A DNA stretch of 64,000 bases from Cyclina sinensis (GCA_012932295.1 JAAONU010000016.1:40393241-40457240); one strand, 5' to 3'; counted from the stretch's first letter, positions 12,449-24,470 are shown. Made by a program: numbers and translations. Notes: a model not told the origin generated them from the sequence alone.

Positions 12449-14160
12449 AAATTCATATTGTACTATAATTCATTTATTAAATGGTTTGTAATGTGCTGTT
12501 TTTAATGATATTGTTTTAGAATGAGTCTGTTCTTAGTCTTGTGTGTGCTAGGAATCAATGTATTCAAACTGTATATATACACATATGTGTAACATACACC
12601 TGATTTTGTTGAAATGGTAGCACTAAGTAAATCATTGTAACAAAATTACAACGAGAAAATAATTCTGTGTTTTTGTATGTGTTTGCATAGCAGGGTAAGC
12701 CTGAAATAAAACAGCCTTTCATTTATTAGTCTACAATTGGGCAATATTTTATAAAATTTATATTAAAAAAAATACTAAGTATACAGAAGTACAGGAACTG
12801 CATATTCTCAGCAACAACAACAAAAAATGAATAAAAAATCACTGCATGTTTTTTTTGTGATGCAGTTCCATGAAATTAAAAATCAAAAGAAAATTTGAAC
12901 AGTTTTATTTGAAAAAAATATACAAAATGTACTGATTTGAAAACAGAACAGAAAAGATATCAGAGATCTACTGTTAAGAATTGAATAATTATAAAGAAAT
13001 ATTTGTATTTGTAGTCTGTCTTATTTGTCAAACCTGACAGAGTAACTTTGGTCATTTACATTATTTGCTTCATAAGAGGTTGTTTTCAATATGCCCTTCT
13101 GTAGGTGCTAACAATGGCCATATGTAAAAATCATCCGAACTGTTAGCAATATATAAATGAATGCTTCCAGTCATGTAATCATTTCATCAAACTGTATTGT
13201 GAAGTATGTATGTGTATTGTATTAATACATATGTATATCAAAACAGATAGATTATATTAAGCAGTTGTAGTTTACAATTTCATATCATTCATTTTCTTAT
13301 AAAACATTTGATGTTGAACTTTTGAAAAAGCAAACAGTATAAAATGACTGTGACACCTTTGTGAAAAGCTAATTACACTGTGTATATACCAAATATTGCT
13401 TAAAAACTAGAATGGTTGAATTGTCTTTTTGTCTTCATTCGTGTTTGGCATTGTGACATGTTGCATGTATTATGTTGTTTACCAAAAACATTTTTTTTCT
13501 AAACCCTACAATTTTGAAGATGTAAGAGTTATTTACCTACAAGCATATACACACTTTCTCATTATGTCTGTCTTTTGAAAAACTCCCAAGTTGAGGCCTC
13601 CTGAGAAAAAGGGTTTTATATTGACATCTCTTTTATAGTTTCATACAAATACAACTTCACCTCAGTAGTCATGATATAATAGTACAGCTGACTGCTTCTT
13701 TCAGAACATCCTAGGCCTTAGCTCAAGTTTGTAACTGGACAAGATATAGTATTTCCCCTAGTTTTTGAATATTTCGTGTCATAATGTAGTTGTCTAAACA
13801 ATTTCTTTTACATTTCATTCTGTTGACTGCTTGTGCATCTCATTTTTAAAAAAATGGTCTCTTTTTTTTTACTAGTCAGCCTAGACTTGTGTTTTCTCAT
13901 ACACTTTATTGTTTCGTTCAAATGCTCACCTAGCTCCCAGCAATTATTTGTGTTGTCTTTATGATTTGTTAAGTTGTTAGACAGTATATTGCAATACAGT
14001 CTATAATGTATTTCTTCTGTTAAAGGCATCATCATATTTATATAATACTTCTTTCTGTTTCTTTTTATAGATGTACATACTCATTTTAAGTATTGCAGTT
14101 ATACCAAATTTTATTTCTGCATTATATATCCGTAAGAATAAAAAATGTTATTAGTTCTGA
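12449..14160. other. AT-rich intergenic sequence, 3' flank of RCCD1
   Basis: No gene was found. Short open frames here (for example on the minus strand at 13808-14035) lack domains and splice signals. Confidence 0.5.
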
Positions 14161-14176
14161 CTTATCTTTATTCAGA

Positions 14177-14182
14177 TTTATT
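14177..14182 (-). promoter_or_regulatory. Candidate polyadenylation signal for RCCD1
   Basis: TTTATT on + (AATAAA on -) is the first such hexamer downstream of the RCCD1 stop at 14534, implying a 3' UTR of about 370 bases. A second AATAAA lies 10 bases further on (14167-14172). Confidence 0.4.
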
Positions 14183-14533
14183 CCTGAACAGACCAGAATG
14201 ATCAGAGTCCATGCTCCTGGTTTTCTGCCTTTACCAAAGTTTTTAGAGCTTAGACTAAGCTCTATTTGTTTTTAAAGCCTCTCCAAAGGTGTATAATTTT
14301 GCAAGAGATTTTTTAACTCTGATATGGACTGCACTAAGAAATCAGGGATTTTTCATAATCATAAATCATTATATTCCAAGCTTAAACTTTTGATCAAACT
14401 AACTAAAAATTGAATGCTTATATTTCTGCATACAGGACTAAAGTTTTGCAAATTTACTAGACTTGGAGATGTTATGTTCAGATTATTCAACTTCAGGCTG
14501 TCAGAACAATGCACACACTTTTATGTGTTAATT

Positions 14534-14724
14534 TCACTTGGTAACTGAAATATCCGAGTTCTTAGTTATGATATAGGTATTCCAGCACTGAGCTTTCACA
14601 TCAATAACCTTCTCATTTCTCCTCCTAAAGAATGTCACAATTTGTAGATAATCTCTGCCTCTAGTATCACCATGACATAGCTGTCCATAACTGTTCCATC
14701 CAGTGGTAAAAAGGTCACCAGAAT
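14534..14724 (-). CDS. RCCD1: RCCD1 coding exon 6 (residues 514-576) and stop
   Basis: Acceptor TCTCTAACAG, 191 bases to TGA. Encodes DSGDLFTTGWNSYGQLCHG and CWNTYIIT, aligning with TGELYTWGWGKYGQLGHE and PWNTYVYAV of human RCCD1. The exon lies 2.27 kb from exon 5 across a repeat-filled intron. Confidence 0.92.
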
Positions 14725-17700
14725 CTGTTAGAGAAAATTAAGTGTGAATAGTTCACTTATCTCTCACAAAGAATGAACAAATGAAGGTCAGTCATCATAG
14801 AGATATAAATTTTACAGCAATGTTCCTTTGAAAAAAAATCACCTGGGAATTTGAAGCTAGGTTTTAGGTTTAAGAACTGTTATTCAGACATTGTTATAAA
14901 GGAAAATCTGAAAAAGCACTTTCCTTACAATATTATAGACTTCAATGCCTAAATAGTTAAAAAAGGCACATTGATGGACCTATATTGTTTGCCTGAGTAC
15001 CACTGTCCTTACTGGAAAAGCCTGTCAGTGGCCTTATGATTAGCCACCTAATGATTAGCCCATCTAACTAGGAATCAGGAGGTCTTGCTGTGATCCCCAG
15101 CTCACCCTACCATATTTGACCTTTGTTGGTGAAAGGGAATTATACCTGTGTTCACTCTCTTGTTGAAAGTGTAATATAATCTGTAACAAGGCCGTCTGAA
15201 GGACAGCTAAATCCCCTTCGGCAGGGGACATGAATGTGTACTTCTTGACCTTTAATCAACCATGACCTTGATGTTGTGCCATGCATATTATAAGCACATA
15301 GTCTCATGATAGTAATTATTTGTGCCAAATTATTTAAAATCTTCCATAAAGTCAAGTTATGGAGAACATTTAACCTTGACCTTGGGGGTAGCAACCTGGA
15401 TGTTGGGTTCTGCACATCATGTCATAGTGGTGATCATTTGTGCAAAGTAATTAAAAAACTTTTCGTAAGCCAAGTTAGTAAGTTATAGAGCAGACAAGAA
15501 ATGTGGATATTTGACCTTTAACTGTGACCTTGACCTTGTGGGTAGCTACCTAATTATTGCGCTCTGCACATTGTCTCATAATGGTGATCACTTGTGCCAA
15601 GTTATTTCAAAAAATTTTCAGCAGTTTAAAAGTTATGGAGCGGACATGAAAGTGTTACGGACAGACTGACGGATGGACATCCGGCCGAAACTGGATAGAG
15701 GGCCTTTTCTTTTGTTATTTTCTTTTGTTTAATAGAGAGCCTTTGGCCCCTTATTCTATTGTTACGGAATGAACTCTGTTGTTCTCTTTTGTTATGTTTA
15801 CAGTTAGATGGCCCCCTATTTCTTTTCAGTAGTGCAGACTGACTGACGAATGGACTGATGGACAGACGGAGACCATTCCTATAATCCTCTCCCCGCTTTG
15901 CGGAAGGGGATTCATTAGAGATGAGATGTTTTAGTCAGTCAACCTAGGATTTCATTCAATGCAACTTAGTTTTAACTTGAAACGCACATGACCCAATTTC
16001 AATCTCTCCTAAGACACCATCTAAAAATCATTCCAACCATGTATAGGAAAAACTGGGGAAAAAATTTGACTTCTAAGGTGTTTACATGATTTTCCACTGG
16101 TATGAGCTGGTGACCTGGATTTCAACCATACAATATCAAGTAAAAATTTATCACAGAAACTGTCATGACAGACAATCTGACCCAGTATTATGAAGATTAT
16201 AGCTAAATACAGTTCAAAACTTTTGTCACTTATCTGAGCTGGTGGCCTAGTTTTTGACCCCATCTGACTCAGTTTTTAAATTCATTAAAATATTACTATC
16301 AAGAAAATTCCAGAAAATTTGATATTGTATGGAGACTAGGCAAAAACTGTGACCTCTAGAGTGTTTACAAGGGTTTCAACTGATCTCAGATAGTAACCTA
16401 GCTTAAGACCCTCTATAACCCATTTTTCATTTGTCCAAGAGATTATCAGAACAAATTTTATGAAGATTAGGTAAAACTGGCAAGGATTTCCTTTGTTTTA
16501 TATGAGTGATCATTATGACAAACATACTAACAGTCTGAGACTGAGCCAAACTGAGACCTCTAAAGAGTTCACACAGTTTTCCACTGATCTAAGTATGTAA
16601 TCAAGTTTTTGAGGCAAAATGACCCAGTGTCAAGCTCATCTGAGAGATCTTCAGTACAAACTTAACAAGTTGCATGAACATTGGCTAAAAAAAGGTGACC
16701 CTTAGAGTGTTCACAATGTTTTCTTTGATCTGAGCTGGTGACTTAGTTTGATTTCAGAGTTTGACCTAGTTTTGTACTCATCTGAGAAACTATTCAAACA
16801 AACATTCTGAACAAGTTTTGTTAGAGTGGGTCAAAAATGTGGTTCACAAGCTTAGATGTTAATGAAGAAAAGGGTCCAAAAGATTAATAAAAAAACCTGA
16901 CCCTGACCACATCATAATAATAAAAGAATATCACAGTCATACACTAAAACTAGAATAGATAAACAGTGTGAACTCAAGGCTTAACAGCATACCTGTCAAT
17001 AAACATGTGTGCCTTGTTCCACAGGAAGCTGTTGTCACATGTATATTATCTGGAAGATCAAGACCATAGGGAACAGTTTGGATCTGAACACTGTCGAGGT
17101 CCTGATAAAACGTTAGCCCTTTACAATCTGTATTTCCTCCTTCAAACTCAGACTGATTCGTTGATAACAGTTTATCAGATTTGGAATATGCACTGTCTTC
17201 AGTATCTTTACAATAATTCCACTCCTCACTAGTAAAACTGTTATTTACTTCATTTCTGTCAAGATCTTCTTTTATATTACCTAGATCATTATCCTGTTCT
17301 GTAGTTCTTTTATTTACATAATCATTCTTTATTTTTTTGACATTTTTCTCTACAACATCAGTAACTTTTCTTTCATTATCTGTCTCAAAATGAGTCCTGT
17401 CACATCTCAGTTCCGTGTTTACTTCAACAACATCTGAAAATTTTCTTTTACAATCTTCATTTTTACCTTCAATCAAAATACTGTGGTGAATCTTATTTTT
17501 TATACTTACATCTTGTAATGTTCTGATTTCTCTACCACTTAATTCAAAGCTCTTCATTTTATTATCAAAAACAGCTTCAGTTATAAAGTGCCTTCCAGCT
17601 TTACTTCTATCAGGATGTGTACTAGCAGCTTCTCTGTCTATATCCATGTTGCTAGACCTCTGAACATTTCTGTGGTCTAGATTTCCACGGGTAGATATTG

Positions 17701-20624
17701 TACTACTGGGTATCCCTAATTGTCCACTTTCATTCCAGCCCCAAACATACACATCCCCTGTATCTGAAAAACATAAATTCCAACAGGCCAACAATCAATA
17801 AAAGACATGCCTAGAGTATAATGTTTCAGCATTTTTTTTTTCAAACAAGTAACATCTAAAATCAGATGAGAGAAATCTCAGTATACGAAACTTCTAAGAT
17901 CTGAACACTAAAGTTTGTAAGCTTCATTAAATAAGTACTTGAGGTTATTCAGTAAAATATTGGAAAACTTTATCTAAATTAAATAAAAAATTTTTAATGA
18001 AGAATTGTTTTTATTCTGTAGACCACCTTAAAACTCATTTGAGTTATTTTTGGAGATACTACTTTGTCAATGAACTGCATTTAAAAACAAAGAGATTGAT
18101 ATAAAAATTGTATCAAGTCTGATAATTAGTGAAATATAAAAACCTATTACTTCATGAAAACTCTTGAGTAGTTAAAGAACATCTATTTTGTTAATATTGA
18201 TATACAAATCTCAGTATGACTACAAACCTGTGACAGATACTGAATGCCAACCTCCTGCTGCTATGGCTACCACTGAAATTCCAGATAATGTATCAACACA
18301 TCTGGGAACTTTAAGAAGATCTACTGTCACCTCTCCATGACCCAGCTGACCTCGACTTGTAAAATAAATAACATGACTGACTTTGTGTAGTCAGATTAAT
18401 TCATGTTTATTGCCCTTCCATAGCAATTCTGTTGTATAAGTGGGCTCCTGGAATATATGAGTCCTGAACTTCTATAAAGAGTCCAGTCATAATACGACTT
18501 TAAACCCATGACTATATATTAACCAACAGTTTCTGGTAACAGTCATTACAAATCAGGGACCAGCAGCACAATAAAGTTGTCATTTCTATCCAATATATTA
18601 CACAGCATTGCTTCCTCAAATTCTGATGATGGTTATGATGATGATTTTATTGATGACTTCCTGGTATTATGATAATAATTGTAAAAGTAAGTAATCTTTC
18701 AAACTGTGTAATTTAAAAAGAACCTACCTACCATTTCCATATGTATATACTGCACCCTTTTCTGTCAAAATCAGTGTGTGCTCAAACCCACATGATACTG
18801 TCTTAACCTCCATATTAAATGTGATAGGATGTAGGTATAATCTCCAATCATATTGTCCCTCTTGTGTTTCCTTCACCTGACCCTCAAAACACTGTCCATC
18901 TGTCCAAAATATGTATGATTAGAACACTGCACAACAGTAGGCAATACTTAGTACTGGTGCATACAGAAGTTTGGTACAAGAATACAGTGGACTAGAGTAA
19001 ACTATCAGGATTCACTTATCTGCTTCATCTGCAAGAAATGACAGTCATAGGCATGAATAGAACAAAAGATGTTGACCAGACACCTTTAAATCAAGTCTGG
19101 GGATCATAAATCAAGTTACTGAGTTACTGACCAGAAGCCATTCTAATGAAGATCACAACAACCTCAAATCTAAATTAAATAGAAGTTACCTATGGATAAT
19201 AACCAACCTTCCTATTGAGTCTAAAATTCCTAGGTTCAATTTGAGTTCCCTATCTAAAACTGTTATTTAAATGTCCTCAAAATAAATGTTGATACTATAG
19301 ACACAGTACAGGATTTTATCTATTACCGGTAAATATCAATTCTATTGGGACAACTGAGACATCTTTCCCTTAGTATTTTCTGTTTAATGCTCTTTGACAG
19401 TATTTTAGTAATACAATGTATTAAGAAAGCAGGGTAGCTAAGTTGATATTCCTAGCAAATAACAGTATGAGTTGTTATCCAGAAGTAAAACATATAGCCT
19501 CTCCTTTAATAAGTCAGTGAAAAGAGGGGCTCAAACTCTTGGCACTCAATGACCAATCAGCCAGAGGTTGCAATGGTTTAACACTTAACTGAAACAATTC
19601 ATAAAATATATTACACACCTTTAAGCCCATAAATATATTCCTGTGTACCATTCACTAGACCGACATGCTCAACATCTTGCTTAACTTTAACAACTGCCCC
19701 TGTCTCATCTATCAAAACAATGTTACAGCTGTCTTGTAGTATAGTACTATTCCCTGTCTGAACAAGAGAAACTGCCAAATCCCTTTCTTCATTTTGTAGT
19801 TCTGTAATTACTGGAGAAGTGGTGTTTCCGTAGCAAGCTATCTGACCAGAGACTTAAGAAAGAAAAAGATATAAATACCAATCAGTGTTGTCCAATGGAA
19901 CTGCAGTATTTTTTAATCTCTTGACACTTTATATGGCATCCATTAGCACAGTATATAGGTCAATGTTATACAATATTTTAACACTTAGCTGGTTAGTGTT
20001 TATAAGTACGCATTAATAAGATTGAAATGGTCAGCCATGGGGCATAACCTATACATAGAAGATGAACATCTTGTTAATTTCCACATTGTCTGTATTCTAC
20101 TTTGTCAAAATTAACTTCTATTTAAAACAACGACTTAATGGTTCTTATTACAGTTATGTAAGTTAGTAAGTCACAAGTCACTATATATACATGTACTATC
20201 CAAAGATAATAATTATCAAAATTATTTAAGCTTAAAATACAGGCACATCTGTATAATTCTCCTAATGTTGCATAGACCTTTCTACAATTGCATGTGACAA
20301 AAACACTTTCATACAAACACAAATGTTTAGGTATACATAATCATTCTTTGAAACTTGTGACTGTAACATTATAAAGCTAAAAAGCTTACCAGTAAAGCTC
20401 CAAATAGTTGACCATGTACAGAGCCTAATTTCTTCACCAATTTTTTGTGGAACTGAGAAAAAAAGTTTTCTGGTCTCATTTTGCTCATCTGAGTTTGTAC
20501 TCTCCTTACTGTTTACAGTACTTTCAGAAAAACTTTGTTTCAGTGTTTTAGCATGTGAAACAAGAAGCTCTATCTGTCTAAAGCCATTGAAGCCACAAAC
20601 ATAATGTTTAAATGCAGACTCCAT
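14534..20624 (-). CDS. RCCD1: RCC1 domain-containing protein 1 (RCCD1) orthologue, six coding exons, 576 residues
   Basis: Coding exons on the minus strand are 20390-20624, 19619-19852, 18728-18899, 18228-18355, 16993-17763 and 14534-14724. The total is 1731 bases, every junction keeps the frame and each intron is GT-AG. The chain is a seven-bladed RCC1-type propeller. Recognisable pieces are YVCGFNGF at the N terminus, TYGNGSRGQLGHG, AAGGWHSVSVTDTGDVYVWG with WNESGQLG, TASCGTRHTCLLT, and a last blade with GWNSYGQLCHGDT and CWNTYIIT. These follow human RCCD1 blade by blade. In mammals RCCD1 is a nuclear partner of the JmjC oxygenase KDM8/JMJD5 and acts in H3K36 methylation control and mitotic fidelity; that role here is inferred from orthology. 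The chain is about 200 residues longer than human (about 376) because of a Lys/Glu/Asp/Asn-rich insertion in exon 5. The start codon directly follows a splice acceptor (CTTTTTTCAG then ATG), so an untranslated exon lies upstream. Confidence 0.93.
15185..15913 (+). mobile_element. Family F element in RCCD1 intron 5
   Basis: The left boundary holds 'aatccccttcggcagggg' and the right boundary 'gcggaaggggatt', an inverted pair of about 12 bases. The core has three units with 'cttgaccttgggggtagc', 'gtgatcatttgtgc' and 'agttatggagcggacatgaa', plus a 'gacagactgacgg' tract. A copy in the opposite orientation lies at 54297-54932. The open frames at 15152-15415 and 54722-54931 translate almost identically only because they fall in the same repeat. 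Confidence 0.85.
15985..16830 (+). repeat. Diverged tandem repeat in RCCD1 intron 5
   Basis: Four to five decayed units of about 160-190 bases with the phrases 'gacctctagagtgttcaca', 'ttttccactgatctgagctggtgacctag' and 'acccagtttt...tcatctgaga'. It is non-coding; the 80-codon minus-strand frame at 16021-16263 is within it. Confidence 0.75.
16993..17763 (-). CDS. RCCD1: RCCD1 coding exon 5 (residues 257-513) with long charged insertion
   Basis: Acceptor TTTTTCAG, donor GTATGC, 771 bases. It opens DTGDVYVWGWNESGQLG and closes IHVTTASCGTRHTCLLT, both strongly conserved blade elements. About 200 residues between them are low-complexity and rich in Lys, Glu, Asp, Asn and Ser, against about 60 in the human protein. 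The insertion includes two short basic stretches (KNVKKIKND, NEDCKRKF). It probably forms a disordered loop projecting from the propeller. Confidence 0.92.
18228..18355 (-). CDS. RCCD1: RCCD1 coding exon 4 (residues 214-256)
   Basis: 128 bases, acceptor TTTTACAAG, donor GTTTGT. Encodes RGQLGHGEV, a variable loop and VVAIAAGGWHSVSVT, a textbook RCC1 repeat core. Confidence 0.92.
18728..18899 (-). CDS. RCCD1: RCCD1 coding exon 3 (residues 157-213)
   Basis: Starts in phase 1 and ends in phase 2. Two overlapping donors, GTAGGT-GTAGGT style, stand four bases apart. Only the downstream one (exon ending at 18728) joins in frame to exon 4, giving GNGSRGQLGHG. The exon includes VKTVSCGFEHTLILTEKGAV, matching the 'LELGAEHALLLDAAGQV' strand of human RCCD1. 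It also contains the WRLYLHP stretch discussed in the findings. Confidence 0.9.
19619..19852 (-). CDS. RCCD1: RCCD1 coding exon 2 (residues 79-156)
   Basis: The acceptor TTCTTAAG and donor GTGTGT leave phase 1 at both ends, 234 bases. It begins SGQIACYGN, the blade motif after WSFT, and continues through weakly conserved strands to YIYGLK. It carries no in-frame stop. Confidence 0.88.
20390..20624 (-). CDS. RCCD1: RCCD1 coding exon 1 (residues 1-78)
   Basis: ATG at 20624-20622 immediately follows an acceptor AG. The exon ends before GTAAGC (phase 1). It encodes the CGFNGF motif of the first blade and the WSTIWSFT strand that aligns with WSYTAFVT of the human protein. A Ser/Asn/Glu-rich loop lies between the two. 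Confidence 0.9.
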
Positions 20625-20980
20625 CTGAAAAAAGAGAGGAAGAAATGCTCTTAATCCTTTGACATAAAGTTAAAATTAATACAGACATTTTTTAAGAATT
20701 TTGTTTATCAATACAAATCTCAAGTACCATGTAATATATCAAAAAGGTGATATAATGTTATGCCTTAGATCTAACTTGTTTACAGAAGAGTTTTTGAGAA
20801 TCTACACTTTATGTTTGCAGTGTCTTAGCTATCTTTAAATCTGGAAGTAGAGAACTGTGTGAAAATTATCACCTGATTTCTATTTCACCAACCATCTCCA
20901 AAATATCTGAGCGCCATATAGCAACACACCTCCAGGTATTTTTTCAAAATACTGAAATAATACACAAAAGACACTGGTTT
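20625..20980 (-). other. RCCD1: Intron or 5' region upstream of the RCCD1 start
   Basis: The splice acceptor adjoining the ATG means this stretch is intronic or contains the untranslated first exon. No promoter could be identified; the retroelement begins at about 20980. Confidence 0.4.
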
Positions 20981-22185
20981 TCACAAAAATCACTTTTGTA
21001 ATATCGCATTAATTAAGTTAATTGATGCCTGGATTAAGGATATTGATTACCGGTAAAATGACAGGCACAGTTTTTCTAGATTTAAGGAATACATTTGGTC
21101 TTGTTGACAATGAAATTTTAATGCACAAATTAAAGATACATCATTTTTTTCTGAAAAGACATTAAAACTTTTCAATTCCTATCTATCTAATAGAAAACAG
21201 ATAATTCAAGTAGGTAATTTACAATCTGACATTCTTATGGTAAAATCAGGTGTCCCTCAAGGCTCAATCCTTGAACCTTTACTCTTTTTAATATATATTA
21301 ATGATATAGCAGTACTTGGTGATAATTTTAATATAGACTTAAATGCAGACGACTCTACACTCTATAAATCTGGTGATCTTTTATCAGCAATATAAGATAA
21401 CCTACAAAAAGATTTATCTTATATTAATGAATGGTGCATACTTAATAACATGTCTTTACATCCAACGAAAACAAAGTGAATGATAATTGATGGATCTTCA
21501 AAAAAGGTCAAGAAATGTAACCCTCTTATTTTGAAAATAAATGATACAATGCTAGAAAATGTTACTGTTCAAAAGATATTGGGCATATATGTAGATAATA
21601 CATTAAACTGGCATTATCAAATTGACTCCGTATGTAAAAAACTAAATGTAAAAATTGCACTATTAAAAAACATTATTTATTATCTTACAGATGAAGTAAA
21701 GATATTGTATTATAACACATATATGTTTCGATTATTGTTGTACAGTATGGGGAAAAACAAAAACTCATATAAAAACAATGTATATTCAGTTAAAAAAAGA
21801 GCCATGAAAATTATACTTAATCAGTCAATAAGAGCACCTACATTGGATCTCTTTGATAAACTAAAATGGCTTAAATTTAATTATAGGGTGAAATACCACA
21901 CTGCAATAGCGTTTATAAAGCTTTGAATAATATGACTCCTATTTATATGAATGAAATTTTGAATTTCTCTAACAACAAATATCATAACTTACCCTCTAAC
22001 ATGCACAATGATCTTGTTTTGCAAACCATACCTCATTGAAATTATCTTAAGGACTCTTTCTCTTATTTTAGTATTAAAGTCTGGAATAAAATACCTGCTG
22101 ACATTAAGCAATGTACAAATATACAATCTTTTAAAAGCAACTGCAAAATTCATTTCCTCAATATTCAGTCTGATATATGATTAAA
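20980..22185 (+). mobile_element. Decayed non-LTR retrotransposon, reverse-transcriptase half of ORF2
   Basis: Pieces of a jockey/CR1-like reverse transcriptase occur in order on +. FLDLRNTFGLVDNEIL matches the FLDLSKAFDTVDH block. SGVPQGSILEPLLF and YINDI match the PQGS block. The catalytic YADD block reads NADD (21342-21353). WCILNNMSLHPTKTK and ILGIYVDNTLNWHYQI belong to the thumb region, with a C-terminal tail to VWNKIPADIK. In-frame stops and frame changes occur near 21156, 21395, 21477, 21924 and 22037. The stretch at 21480-21926 is the longest open part. No endonuclease domain or 3' tail is recognised, so the copy is truncated and dead. Confidence 0.85.
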
Positions 22186-22393
22186 ACCCACAAATTTATA
22201 CTGATGTTTAATTAATAATATTGCATGTTGTTGTCAATTTACATTACTCTTCTTATATAAATTATATGAGCATTTGTCAGATGAATGAATGTGAATTTTC
22301 AGTTGAAACACTTATGTTAAAGTATTAATATGAATGTTACTTTGCTTTTTCTTTATTTCACTTTTATTGTACGAGTAATATGAAATATGAATG

Positions 22394-22578
22394 TTCTTAC
22401 GAACATGAAAGTCCACAACAGAAAGATGCAATGCATCTTAGAATACACAACCCAGAGCGGGATTCAAACTCTGATCTCCCGCGTGACAGACCACTGAGCC
22501 AAAGAATCGATTCCCTGAAGCAGTTGTCAGAGGTTGTATTTATACAATTATACACAGTTGTGCACTAGACCATAACAA
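22394..22578 (-). mobile_element. tRNA-derived SINE, copy 1
   Basis: On the minus strand the element begins 'tgttatggtctagtgcac' and contains a tRNA-like head with a box A (TGGCTCAGTGGT) and a box B-like GAGTTTGAATCCC. It continues through 'gggttgtgtattctaagatgcattgc' to 'ttcgtaag'. Further copies are at 22697-22880, 24512-24705 and 47161-47354, all in the same orientation. Confidence 0.8.
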
Positions 22579-22696
22579 TGTTGTATACATGTATAGATTT
22601 GATTTCTTTGATTTTGCTGGATCAGAAGGCCATACTGTAAATAAGTTTGCATGTTATGTTTATGTGTACACTTTGTATGTTACCTTCTATAAATTC

Positions 22697-22880
22697 TAAC
22701 GAACACGAAAGTCTGCAACAGAAAGATGCAATGCATCTTAGAATACACAACCCAGAGTGGGATTCGAACTCCAATCTCCCGCCAATGCTCTAACCACTGA
22801 GCCAAAGAATCGATTCCCTGACGCAGTTGTCAAAGGTTGTATTTATAAAATTATAGGTAGATGTGTACTAGACCGTAACA
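22697..22880 (-). mobile_element. tRNA-derived SINE, copy 2
   Basis: Near-identical in layout to copy 1, from which it starts about 300 bases away in the same orientation. Minus-strand box B is GAGTTCGAATCCC, closer to the consensus than in copy 1. The spacing may reflect a local duplication or independent insertions. Confidence 0.8.
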
Positions 22881-22988
22881 CATCCCCTCTTGAGAAAGTT
22901 ATCATTTATGATGATGAATGGTGTTGTGTATTTTTAGAGCAATGGATCAGACAGAAATCTTGTAAGATTCTATTTTAGAATCGAGTTT

Positions 22989-24470
22989 TAGCTCACGGTA
23001 AGCTCATGGTGAGCTATTAGGATCAATCAATGTCCGGCGTCCGGCCACACTTAGTTCGTTAACGCTCTAGCGGTCACATTTTTGCCTCAATTGTCTTGAA
23101 ACTTGGTCAGGATGTTTGTCCAAATGATTTCTCGGACGAGTTCGAATACGGTTCATCTGGGGTTAAAAATTAGGTCACAATGCCTAAATATGGAAAAACC
23201 TTGTTAACACTCTAGAGGCTACATTTACTGTCAGAATATCCTGGAAATTTGTCTGAAAGGTTGATTTGATGATTTCTAAGTCAAGTTTGAATATGGGTCA
23301 TCTGGGGTCAAAAACTAGGTCACAGAGCCCAAATATGAAAAAACCTTGTTAACACTCTAGAGGCTACTTTTCAGTTCAAATATCCTGGACATTTGTCAGA
23401 AAGGTTGTTTCAATGATTTCTAGCTCAAGTTCGAATATGGGCCATGTTGGGTTAAAAACTAGGTCACAGAGCCCAAAAATAGAAAAAAACTTGTTAATGC
23501 TCTACAGGCTACTTTTTCAGTCCAAATATCCTAGAAATTTGTTAGAAAGGTTGTTTCGATGATATCTAACATAAGTTTCGAATGTGGGTCATCTGGGGTC
23601 AAAAACTAGGTAACAGAGCCCAAATATGGAAAAACCTTGTTAACACTATAGAGGTTACATTTTCAGTCCAGATATCCTTGAAATTTGTCAGAAAGTTTTG
23701 TTGATGATATCTAGCTCAGTTCGAATATGGGTCATCTGGGGTCAAAAACTAGGTCACACAGCCCAAATATAGAGACACCTTGTTAACACTCTAGAGGTAA
23801 CATTTTCAGTCCAAATAACCTGAAAATTTGTCACAGAGGTTGTTTTGATAATTTCTAGCTCAGCTTCCTACAGGGGTCAAAAACTAGGTCACAGAGCCCA
23901 AATATGGAAAAACCTTGTTAACACACTAGAGGTAACACTTTCAGTCCAAATAAACTTGAAATTTGTCAGAAAGATTGTTTCAATGATTTCTAGCTCAATT
24001 TTGAGTATGGGTTATCTGGGGTCAAAAACTAGATCACAGAGCCCAAAAGTAGAAAAACCTTGTAAATGCTCTAGAGGTTACATTTTCAGTCCAAATGTCC
24101 TTGAAATTTGTCAGAAAGCTTGTTTCGATGATTTCTTGCATCATTTTGGATATGGTTCATCTGAGATCAAAAACTAGGTCACAGAGCCCAGAATTTGTCA
24201 GAGTGATTGTTTTCGACAATTTCCAGCTCAAGTCCGAATATGGGACATCTAGGTTCAAAAACTAGGTCATAGAGCCAAAATATGGAAAAACCTTAGAGGT
24301 AAAATTTTCTGTCCAAATAACTTGGAAATTTGTCAGAAAGATTGTTTCAATAATTTCTAGGTCAAGTTCGAATATGGGTCGTCTGGGGTCAATTAACCAG
24401 GTCCACAGCAACTTTGTTAAAAGCAGTAATCCTCAGGTGAGCGATACAGGGCCATCATGGTCCTCTTGTT
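22989..24470 (+). repeat. Family B tandem-cored element, complete copy
   Basis: 5' end TAGCTCACGGTAAGCTC, then ATGGTGAGCTA. 3' end TCAGGTGAGCG, a hairpin with arms GGGCCAT / ATGGTCC, and CTCTTGTT. The core is eight to nine units of about 145 bases ('ggtcaaaaactaggtcacagagcccaaatatgg', 'ccttgttaacactctagagg'). The phrase AAAACT recurs at 23311, 23455, 23602, 23745, 23880, 24025 and 24170, with a final short unit of 88. It shares termini with family A but not the core. Confidence 0.85.

Noticed and set aside
15152..15488. Overlapping open frames that have near-identical partners at 54616-54931
   Set aside because: Both sets lie in copies of the family F element and arise from the repeat; there is no domain or conserved start.
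16937..17794. Stand-alone 285-residue gene on the minus strand
   Set aside because: The conserved RCC1 motifs stop exactly at splice sites and continue in exons 4 and 6; the outer residues are intron translation.
21480..21926. Independent 148-residue gene
   Set aside because: It is the thumb region of a broken reverse transcriptase, with matching reverse-transcriptase blocks directly upstream and downstream.
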